The notes under the pieces were generated by a model that was not told the origin of the DNA, ran no database searches, and saw only the letters and a list, made by a program, of their open reading frames with translations. DNA of 64,000 nt from NCBI GenBank assembly GCA_008690995.1, contig VRMN01000001.1, positions 1,178,001 through 1,242,000 on the forward strand, written 5' to 3'. This document shows, piece by piece, positions 57,291 through 64,000 of this stretch. The stretch comes from Porphyridium purpureum (lineage: Eukaryota; Rhodophyta; Bangiophyceae; Porphyridiales; Porphyridiaceae). Positions within the stretch are counted from its first letter, which is position 1. The number at the start of each line of letters is the position of its first letter. The position numbers were made by a program, and so were the translations under genes.

Positions 57291-59528
57291 ATGAGGAGCA
57301 GGTCAGGAGCCCGCAAAAAACAGCGGCGGGATTCTTCGAGCCCTTCAGAAAGCAGCGCATGGTCGTCTGATTCGTCATCAGGCTCATCTTCCGCCTCATC
57401 AACTTCGTCCGAGAGTGAACCGCGCTCCAACGCAGAAAGGCGACGCCGCCGACCGAAAGAAGCTAGGTCTTCTGAACATAGACGAAAGCATCTCAGTAGG
57501 ACGGCCGGTGGAGAAAAACGGAAAAGAAGGTTGAGACGAAAACAGACAGAAGCGCGCCGCAAGGAAAAATCCAGGAAAGACGCTCACGATGTTCAGAGTG
57601 CCAGGCTAAGTTCAAGAAAAAGGCGACGACGCAACCGCTCGACCAGTAGTGATAGTAGTAGTAGCTGCAGTAGCAGCAGCGAAAGCTCCAGCGGGTCGAC
57701 TAGCGCATCGAATACGAGGCACAAAGATACAAAGTACGTTCGCCCGGACCGGCATCGCCGTAGGTGTTTAACTGGAAATGGCGGCGACCTTGGTGAGAGC
57801 ATCCAAAATCGAGACAGCGACGGTCCGCTCCGATTGCACCAGGAGCGCGCAATGTCGTCATTTCTGCCCGAAGAGTCAGATAAGCATTATGAAATGAGTA
57901 GCAGCGGTGCACAAAATGAGCCGCTTGACATTCTCGACCCAGGGCAAACGGTGAGACCGAAACTGGTGTCGCCCGTAGAAAGTTCAGTAGGTCTTGCTGA
58001 CCTGGAGACCAATGTCAAGATTTCGCAGGAGCCGCCTTTATCAGCATCTTTAGGGCATGAACAGAACGGGTACGATCTAGTGGATGTTGTCGAGCCGGGA
58101 AGTGATGTCTTCGTTTGGCGCAAAAGAGAAAAGGCTCTTGCCAAGCACGGCCCTGATGGTCAGCGGCTTGGTTCGGCAGCGAATGATGCATCTCGATATG
58201 AGCTCTTGCGTGAGTTTGAAGAAGCTAAGCGTGCTCGCGAACGCCGCGAGCTCGAGCGCGCGGAGAAGAAGCGGGAGCAGATGCAACAGAATCGGTTGGA
58301 GGAGCAGGAACGGAATAAGGAGTGGGAAGAACAAGAGGAAGCATTTCATGCGAAACAGTTTTTCGACCGCCAGAAAATTCGCATACAGGAGCGGCGCGCT
58401 ACGCTGGCTGATGTGATTGCAAATAATCTTAGGCTGCTTGAGTCCCCACTGGAAATCAGATACGAATCAAAATCTGTGCGCGATCACTTGCGCGCAAGTA
58501 CCTTTGTTGAGCTCCAGACACTGGTGCCTGAGATCAAGAGGGCACTCTACTATTCAGTTCGAGCGCCTGTGATTGATTCTGGAGAAGTCCCCCGCGACTT
58601 TTTTATATCTCGAGACGAACGCGTCCAGTTTTGGAAGGACGTCGAGGTCATGGTGGTTGCAGAACTCAAAGTCAAGGATTCGAATGCATCGCCCGAAGCT
58701 CATACTGCTCAATTGGAGGAGAAACCATCAACAGGCCCGTCTGACCTGCCGCTGTATGGATTTGAGCCCGATATATGTCGTGCAGTAGCGACGGCGTGTG
58801 AGGACTCGAACGGGGAGACTTTGCGAGCGTACGTCTGCGAGTTGATCGGCCGAGGTAAGATTCCAAATCCAGCGTTTTGGGAGCACGTGCTGGAGCAAAT
58901 TGACGTAGCTGCCGCACAATCACGAATCAACTCGTTGTATGAGCGCGTGCGCGTCGAATACCAGCGCATCATGGACGCGATACCGGCATCGGAAAAAATG
59001 GCTTCGAACGCGGCTAAGCAGGAGCAGCTGACCACTCCGTATGATGAATCTGCGGAACTTGCAAATCTCCTGCGGGAAGAACGTGAAAAGGGAATGGAAC
59101 AAGATGAGGAAATGTACGCAAATGAAGCTGCTGTTGAACGTGTCTGGCGCAGCTGGCATGACAAACATACACCGAGGAAGCCGCGGTACTTCAACAGAGT
59201 GCACTTGGGATACGACTGGAACAAGTACAATCAAATGCATTATGACAAGACGAACCCGCCTCCAAAGACAGTCAAAGGATATAAGTTCAACATTTTTTAT
59301 CCGGATCTCTTGGACAAAGGGCAGACCCCGACCTTTCAGATTCACGATACGGACCATCCGGATATTTCCATCATTACATTTTATGCCGGCGCTCCGTACG
59401 AGCCCGTGGCATTCAAGATCGCCAGGCGACCTTGGGAATACTCACATAAGCGAGGTTACAAGTGTACCTTTGAGCGTGGCGTGCTTCGTCTGTGGTTCAG
59501 TTTTCAGCGCATGCGGTACCGGCGGTAA
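57291..59528 (+). CDS. CACTIN: Cactin, spliceosome-associated protein
   Basis: 745 residues. The N-terminal 160 are Arg/Ser/Lys-rich (RS-like), with several SSSS and RRRR clusters. A charged coiled-coil stretch (about 300-390, ERRELERAEKKREQMQ) follows. The mid-region holds the cactin mid domain (EQEEAFHAKQFFDRQKIRIQ). The hallmark C-terminal domain (about 620-745) contains PRYFNRVHLGYDWNKYN, NPPPKTVKGYKFNIFYPDL, QIHDTDHPDISIITFYAGAP and a final FSFQRMRYRR. Cactin binds the spliceosome and supports sister chromatid cohesion and proper splicing in animals. That it is nuclear follows from the RS region. It converges with NSE2 at 47 bp. Confidence 0.95.
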   Translation: MRSRSGARKKQRRDSSSPSESSAWSSDSSSGSSSASSTSSESEPRSNAERRRRRPKEARSSEHRRKHLSRTAGGEKRKRRLRRKQTEARRKEKSRKDAHDVQSARLSSRKRRRRNRSTSSDSSSSCSSSSESSSGSTSASNTRHKDTKYVRPDRHRRRCLTGNGGDLGESIQNRDSDGPLRLHQERAMSSFLPEESDKHYEMSSSGAQNEPLDILDPGQTVRPKLVSPVESSVGLADLETNVKISQEPPLSASLGHEQNGYDLVDVVEPGSDVFVWRKREKALAKHGPDGQRLGSAANDASRYELLREFEEAKRARERRELERAEKKREQMQQNRLEEQERNKEWEEQEEAFHAKQFFDRQKIRIQERRATLADVIANNLRLLESPLEIRYESKSVRDHLRASTFVELQTLVPEIKRALYYSVRAPVIDSGEVPRDFFISRDERVQFWKDVEVMVVAELKVKDSNASPEAHTAQLEEKPSTGPSDLPLYGFEPDICRAVATACEDSNGETLRAYVCELIGRGKIPNPAFWEHVLEQIDVAAAQSRINSLYERVRVEYQRIMDAIPASEKMASNAAKQEQLTTPYDESAELANLLREEREKGMEQDEEMYANEAAVERVWRSWHDKHTPRKPRYFNRVHLGYDWNKYNQMHYDKTNPPPKTVKGYKFNIFYPDLLDKGQTPTFQIHDTDHPDISIITFYAGAPYEPVAFKIARRPWEYSHKRGYKCTFERGVLRLWFSFQRMRYRR

Positions 59529-59575
59529 CACGTCTCTGCTCCATACAATGATGAAAGCGTTTCTACCGCGCGCTT

Positions 59576-60451
59576 TCAAAGTTGAATCTCTTCGTCGGTG
59601 TCCTGCTTGGAGAACTCGTCTTGCCGCTGATTGACAGTTTCGCGCAAGCCGGCTTGAATTCGCAGCTCTCGCATGACTCTATGTGCAGGCTCAAGATTAT
59701 CAATCTCGATCTTCTTGTTGCAACCGGCCCAGACGCAAAGCGGGTCTCTCGCCTCCCTCGCGGCTGATCGCACGTGTGCCATGATGCCATCCCTTGAGTA
59801 GTAGTGGCCACACTCGATATTCTGGACGGCGTCGTCCAGGGGCCCCTGTGTGATTGGACACTTCGTGAACGGTAGAGAGCTCTGTCCTTCTGCCATCTGC
59901 AGATCTGCGTCGGCCGCGTTGCTGCGGTTGGCCAGCCGCCTCTGAAGTCGGACATAGGCCTTGTCTGCCTTCACATCCACCTTGTCAAGAAGCAGCTTCC
60001 CGCTTTGCAGTTCGGAATGAAATGTATTTGATATGATCGCGACGCTGTCATTTTCGCCGGAATCCGCAGCCGCCGCCGGGCGCGAAGCCGCTGCACTCGC
60101 GCCGTCCGCACGTGCGACGGGACGGACCGCGGCGGCCTGCACGCACCTCTGCATTTCGTCCTCCGTGTGCCTCAGCACAGCGTGTCGCATTTCTGCCTCA
60201 GCACGCAGCTCGATACACACGCGCATGGCCGCCTCCAGCTCGGCTGCGCCGTCTCGCAGCGCAATGCCGTCCACATGCTGCTGCCCCGCGGGCGTGTCAA
60301 GTATCTCTGCGTAGCGCACGAGCTGCTCCGCGCACGAGCTGCTCAGTGTGCGCATGCTCTTCCATGCCTCCAACTGCGCGCCTATACTCTCACTCATCAC
60401 TCTTTCCTTGCTCCCCTGTCCTTCTTCGACTGTCCACATCTCGGTCGACAT
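59576..60451 (-). CDS. NSE2: NSE2/MMS21-type SUMO E3 ligase of the SMC5/6 complex
   Basis: 291 residues from the ATG at 60451; three more codons upstream begin with GTG. The first half is helical and binds SMC5 in homologues. The SP-RING lies at about 195-260: Cys198 in KCPITQGPLDDAV, Cys214 and His216 in ECGHYYSRDGI, then Cys239 and Cys244 in LCVWAGCNKKI. This order is that of NSE2 (CPxT ... CGHxY ... CxxxGC) and not of PIAS. The protein sumoylates repair and chromosome proteins in the nucleus. The tail after 265 is acidic (TDEEIQL). With RAD51 it is one of two homologous-recombination-related genes here, but they are unlinked by distance. Confidence 0.9.
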   Translation of the reverse strand: MSTEMWTVEEGQGSKERVMSESIGAQLEAWKSMRTLSSSCAEQLVRYAEILDTPAGQQHVDGIALRDGAAELEAAMRVCIELRAEAEMRHAVLRHTEDEMQRCVQAAAVRPVARADGASAAASRPAAAADSGENDSVAIISNTFHSELQSGKLLLDKVDVKADKAYVRLQRRLANRSNAADADLQMAEGQSSLPFTKCPITQGPLDDAVQNIECGHYYSRDGIMAHVRSAAREARDPLCVWAGCNKKIEIDNLEPAHRVMRELRIQAGLRETVNQRQDEFSKQDTDEEIQL

Positions 60452-60978
60452 TCCTGTCACAAAAACCGGTTTTACGGGGTTTTGTGCCCCGGAGAGACCG
60501 CGAAGGCGTAGGGAAGAACTGCTACACGTCAGGCAGTGGGCCCGCCACCACGGACGTGAGGTCGGTCTGCAGGAGGTGATCTTCAGAATCCCTTGCTGCT
60601 TATAAGGACAACAAACCCTTTTTAACTAAATGTTCTTCACTACGCTCATCTCTGGTCCTCCTTTTTCTCCCGTCATTAGCTTGCGGGAGACGGAGTCCAC
60701 TTTATATACTTCGCACGAGGTGACCGCTGTACGCCGGGCTGGCGTGGGACGAGATCCTGCGTGAGAACTATCTTGCGAGGCTCGGCATGATCCCGTGCCT
60801 GTCGACAGCCCGGAGAAGCGATGCGAGGTGCATCTCTTAGTACAGTGGCTTGGAAGAGTGAACTTTCTGACACTAGCCCGACCTCGTTTTGTTGTTTGCT
60901 GAGCGCGAGTGCGATGCTCAACGTTGAACCTGCTTGCGTAAGCGCAAATTAACCTTCTCCGAAAAACGTGAGAATGTT
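60452..60978. other. Spacer holding the end of the copia element
   Basis: 527 bp between the NSE2 start and the stop of the copia polyprotein. It contains TTTATATA at 60701-60708, read on the minus strand as TATATAAA, consistent with a U3 promoter inside a long terminal repeat. I cannot fix the repeat ends by eye. Confidence 0.5.
60701..60709 (-). promoter_or_regulatory. TATA-like box in probable LTR U3
   Basis: On the minus strand this reads TATATAAAG, about 270 bp downstream of the pol stop in element orientation, where a U3 promoter is expected in an LTR. Confidence 0.4.
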
Positions 60979-63900
60979 CTACTGAAGTAGATACACACGC
61001 GCGCTGGCAACGTCCGCTAGTTTACCGTGGCGTAACACGCGTCGCCAGAGCGGGCAGTCGCGCTCTTTGGTGAGCGCGTCGGCAACATTGTTGGCGCCCG
61101 CGACATGCACAAGTTCTGCGATCCGCCCCAGCGCCATGCCTTCCCGGAGAAGCAGAAGTCGAATCATCTGCCTCTTTTCCTGGAGAATGGAGCTGCTTGC
61201 AACCGAGTCGTATATTTGCTTTGAGTCAGTGGCGAGGACAATGGGCGCATCTAGCCCGCACTGATGTAGTTCGTTCTGTATGCCTTCAGCGAAATCGTAT
61301 GCCAACACCAAAGCCAGAAGTTCAGCACTCATGGCTGAGTGTGCCACCTGTTTGGCCTTATGTGACGAAGAATGCAGATGGTGTACTGTGTCAGATGAGT
61401 CACCAAGGAAAATCGCGAAACCAAGTTGGGAAGTGTGGTCGTGATTAGAGGCGTAACTGGCATCTGCAAATACGCGTATCCTTAGCGTCGCTGGGTCTAG
61501 TGGGGCATATCGCACTTGTACTCGGTGATGGTTCACATACTTGGCGAGTCGCACAACCTTTCTCGCGTGTTCTTGAGTAAAAGAGCTTGCTGTCACTTGG
61601 GCCAATTTGGCTGTTGCGCACTGGATGTCTGGGCGCGTGCCTGATGACAAGTAGGCCAGCTTGCCGCGTATTGAGCGAAATTCCTCGAAGGTCTGCACAT
61701 TCGGGATGCTTGATCCGAAGCATCTTTGGACATAAGCATCTTGGTCTATTGTCAAAGTCCGTCCTCGGGTGGTGACATGTGTCCCATTGAATGTAAAAGG
61801 CGGATCGAAACGACCTTTGTTATCGAGTCCAGAGGCAACTTTGGACTCTGCGGCGAACGCCGCCTCTTCGCCAAAAATCAAAGAATCGTCCACAAGCACG
61901 CCGACACCGCCGAGGAATGATTCTTCGGATCGGAGATAGAAGACGCAAGGGTCGAGACCGGCCGTATTAAAGCCTATATCACGGAGTCGCTTGGTCAGTG
62001 TGGCATGCCAGTAGGTCCCCGACTCTCTGAGTCCATACAATGGCTTGACTATCCGGGCGTATTGAGGGAATACACTTTCCGTGATTTTGGAAAGGATGTC
62101 CCGCACGTCAGACTTTAGCCGGATGAATACTTTGCGCGATAGGTCCCACTCACTCTGCAAGTATGCTTGAGCAAAATCGCGGTATGCGATTCTATGCCCC
62201 CGGATCACTGCTATGGAAAAGATCGTGCGCATCATAAACCGCGATAGCGTTGGCGCATTTATGGTTGTGGATTCCGCGCCCGGATCCCGTGTTTTGATGC
62301 CTTGTGCGACGAAGCGGGATTTGAAGGTACCGTCTGCCTTGACGGTGTTTTCCATTCGCGAGCCTAATAAAGTCGCGCCCGGCGGTACTTCATGCACTGC
62401 TTCAAGAGTGCCTCGATCGATTAAGCCACGAAGCTCCTTTTCCTTTGCTTCTTTCCATAAATCATCCTCGACATGGTCTGCGCTATCGAGCTTGAGAATT
62501 AGATTTTCCCGTACGTCTGTGGCTCGCAAATATGGTTTCACATTGTGGATGCTGAATGATAATTGTCTTGCCGGACCTCTCATATTCGGCACGAGCACCC
62601 ACACCCGGTTTCCATCAACCTTGGCGCACACAAACGGGCCCCCATACTCATACGCTTCTTCGCGGCGCACGAGGACCGGGACTCCAGCTTCAATTCTGTC
62701 CCCCTCCCGCGGAAATTCAGGGGCTCGGCTCGCCAATGCTGCTTTCACACGATATTCTGCAATGGCGCGTTCATACGCGCCCCGCGCAATTATGGCCGCG
62801 GAAAGGCGGGCAACATTCATTTCGCGGGAATCTTCTCGGGCCGATTCTGGTCGCATGGCCAGTCGTGGTATTGTCCCAAACACCAGAAGGCTGGGAATTA
62901 CACCTTCTGGGCCGGTGGTTACATTGACCGCCCGTACAGCGATGGCGAGAGAGTCCTCTGGAGTCAAACCTGGTTGGTCGCGGCGGACTCGTAGATACGT
63001 TTTCCGTAGAGGCTCATGGTGTCGTTCCACCGTTCCTTGGGACCAATGCGACTCTATGGGGACGACGTCTACGACAGAGCACTCCCCTAGCATGAGCGCC
63101 TTAAAGTCGGCTGACGCAAAATTACTCTGGTGGTCCACTGTGATTCGATGCGGACTACCGAATACAGATATCCATCCCCGGAAAAATAAACAGAACAGGT
63201 CTTGAGCAGTTTCTCCGGACACAAACCATGCCCCGTTGAGCTTTGTGCCATTGCAGACTGCGTGTAGAACCGGGATGGATGGACTTGTTGCATCTGGATT
63301 CAAGTACATGATGTCAAGCGATACATTGTGGTTAAATGAAACCTCAATTTCCGCAGCAACTTTAAAGCTGCTTCGCCGCCCGGAATACCACTGGCAAATA
63401 TCACACACGCGCAGCATGTCGTGTAGTTTCTTGTACTGTTCTGATGACAACGGGTTCCCAGAAAGGCGCAGTATCTTCTTCATCTGGGCGGCGCTTGCGT
63501 GTCCGAATCTTTTGTGAATATTTTTGAGCTCGGCGTCTGTGAACAGTAAAGCTTGTTCGGATGACTCCACATGGAATAATCCTTTCGAAAACGAATTTGC
63601 CGGGATCGATATGTGTTTGGAAGGCGCCACTTCTAAACGGATGTCAAAGTTCGGCCCTTGTAGTCGTAGAGGTGGTGGTTCACGTACCACGTTCAGTCGG
63701 TGACGCTCGAGTTCGTCGTTGCCGATGAGGATGGGCAGATTTGAGCCTTGGACCACAATGAAATGGAAAGAAAGAAAGGCGTCTGCACCAATCCCGACAC
63801 GCACGGTCCCGACTCCGACCGGCTCCAGGCGCTTTCCCCAGACAAGTGTTGGGAGTTCTTTTGGTACGGGTTCAAGTGTCTTAGGTGACCCTACGGTTTC

Positions 63901-64000
63901 ACAATATTCGAAAAATGCGGCCACGCCTGCGACCGAAATCGGGGCGCCCGTATCCACAAACACACCTCTCCAGCGGCGCAGTGGCGCTGTGCGGCCGGAA
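60979..64000 (-). CDS. copia pol polyprotein (partial)
   Basis: The reading continues past the right edge of the window. In order along the element: a retropepsin active site (VDTGAP near 63955), a GAG-pre-integrase His motif (HKRFGHASAAQMKKIL, about 63510), an integrase core (from VSLDIMYLN about 63320 to SHWSQGTVERHHEPL about 63040), reverse transcriptase (about 62400-61800, with RFVAQGIKTRDP and LVDDSLIFG), and RNase H (from RIRVFADASY about 61470 to HVAGANNVADALTKE about 61090). This order defines Ty1/copia. Treated as an element copy; the visible frame looks whole. Confidence 0.88.
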   Translation of the reverse strand, partial: SGRTAPLRRWRGVFVDTGAPISVAGVAAFFEYCETVGSPKTLEPVPKELPTLVWGKRLEPVGVGTVRVGIGADAFLSFHFIVVQGSNLPILIGNDELERHRLNVVREPPPLRLQGPNFDIRLEVAPSKHISIPANSFSKGLFHVESSEQALLFTDAELKNIHKRFGHASAAQMKKILRLSGNPLSSEQYKKLHDMLRVCDICQWYSGRRSSFKVAAEIEVSFNHNVSLDIMYLNPDATSPSIPVLHAVCNGTKLNGAWFVSGETAQDLFCLFFRGWISVFGSPHRITVDHQSNFASADFKALMLGECSVVDVVPIESHWSQGTVERHHEPLRKTYLRVRRDQPGLTPEDSLAIAVRAVNVTTGPEGVIPSLLVFGTIPRLAMRPESAREDSREMNVARLSAAIIARGAYERAIAEYRVKAALASRAPEFPREGDRIEAGVPVLVRREEAYEYGGPFVCAKVDGNRVWVLVPNMRGPARQLSFSIHNVKPYLRATDVRENLILKLDSADHVEDDLWKEAKEKELRGLIDRGTLEAVHEVPPGATLLGSRMENTVKADGTFKSRFVAQGIKTRDPGAESTTINAPTLSRFMMRTIFSIAVIRGHRIAYRDFAQAYLQSEWDLSRKVFIRLKSDVRDILSKITESVFPQYARIVKPLYGLRESGTYWHATLTKRLRDIGFNTAGLDPCVFYLRSEESFLGGVGVLVDDSLIFGEEAAFAAESKVASGLDNKGRFDPPFTFNGTHVTTRGRTLTIDQDAYVQRCFGSSIPNVQTFEEFRSIRGKLAYLSSGTRPDIQCATAKLAQVTASSFTQEHARKVVRLAKYVNHHRVQVRYAPLDPATLRIRVFADASYASNHDHTSQLGFAIFLGDSSDTVHHLHSSSHKAKQVAHSAMSAELLALVLAYDFAEGIQNELHQCGLDAPIVLATDSKQIYDSVASSSILQEKRQMIRLLLLREGMALGRIAELVHVAGANNVADALTKERDCPLWRRVLRHGKLADVASARVYLLQ

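Larger units (their letters stand above)
60600..64000 (-). mobile_element. Ty1/copia-type LTR retrotransposon, 3' part, cut by window edge
   Basis: The element runs leftward. Its pol frame is open from the right edge of the window to 60979. The family order (protease, integrase, reverse transcriptase, RNase H) is that of copia and not gypsy elements. The part in the window looks whole, with no breaks in the visible frame, which suggests a recent insertion. The region 60600-60978, with a TATA-like box on the element's strand (60701-60709), is the likely terminal repeat, but its exact ends and any target-site repeat are not visible. The other end and any gag lie outside the window. No nested insertion is seen. 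Confidence 0.85.

Noticed and set aside
62213-63205. 330-codon plus-strand frame
   Set aside because: It is antisense to the copia pol frame and has no domain.
1-64000. tRNA, rRNA genes or CRISPR arrays
   Set aside because: No B-box-like GGTTCGANTCC in a cloverleaf context and no regularly spaced repeats were seen by eye; a covariance-model search would be decisive.

Overview
This window looks like nuclear DNA of a gene-dense, nearly intronless unicellular alga, most likely a red alga of the Porphyridium type. That name is an inference from gene content and could be tested by a nucleotide search. Eukaryotic core genes (RAD51, a Rab GTPase, eIF2B delta, Mediator, Cactin, NSE2, a TBC RabGAP) sit beside proteins of cyanobacterial or plastid ancestry (plastid ribosome recycling factor, DapF, DUF3067 and DUF1823 proteins, a LETM1-like protein) and organelle RNA-binding machinery (a PPR protein). 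Most genes are single open frames. I found two convincing introns, in the Rab gene and in the membrane lipase gene.

Layout. 1-9.4 kb: the start of an unrecognised protein running off the left edge, a TBC RabGAP, eIF2B delta, a small mitochondrial-type orphan, a short-chain dehydrogenase and an anchored cytochrome b5-like protein. 9.5-18.5 kb: a protein-tyrosine-phosphatase-like protein without a catalytic Cys, a BED-like zinc protein, RAD51, a Rab18-type GTPase, a MED9-like Mediator subunit, organellar ribosomal protein uL18, an MBL-fold protein and a divergent cap-methyltransferase-like protein. 18.5-20 kb is gene-poor. 20-32 kb: a Dispatched-like RND permease, serine hydroxymethyltransferase, a second gene-poor stretch with a 20-G run, a C2H2 factor, a Ppx/GppA-family protein and an ER-type DnaJ. 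32-46 kb: a 1,413-residue FtsX-type permease, a DUF3067 protein with an apparent frame break in a homopolymer, a polytopic class 3 lipase, plastid RRF, a tail-anchored TPR-like protein and a PPR protein. 46-60.5 kb: cytosolic glutamyl-tRNA synthetase, DUF1823, GST, DapF, LETM1-like, OLA1, a 2OG-Fe(II) oxygenase, Cactin and NSE2. 60.6-64 kb: the 3' part of a Ty1/copia LTR retrotransposon on the minus strand, cut by the window edge.

Genes are mostly arranged as divergent pairs with short spacers, or tail to tail (38-120 bp apart). Several divergent spacers carry AT-rich tracts and a shared GAGGTACACTT-like word. Several plastid proteins begin with a Met-Ala-(Ala)-Phe-Val type leader. There are no operons. 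The genes cover translation (eIF2B, GluRS, uL18, RRF, OLA1), amino acid and one-carbon metabolism (SHMT, DapF), DNA repair (RAD51, NSE2), transcription and splicing (MED9, C2H2, Cactin), membrane traffic (TBC, Rab) and transport (RND, FtsX). No tRNA, rRNA or CRISPR array was recognised by eye. Starts were set to the first plausible ATG. Several longer readings begin with GTG or TTG and were trimmed.
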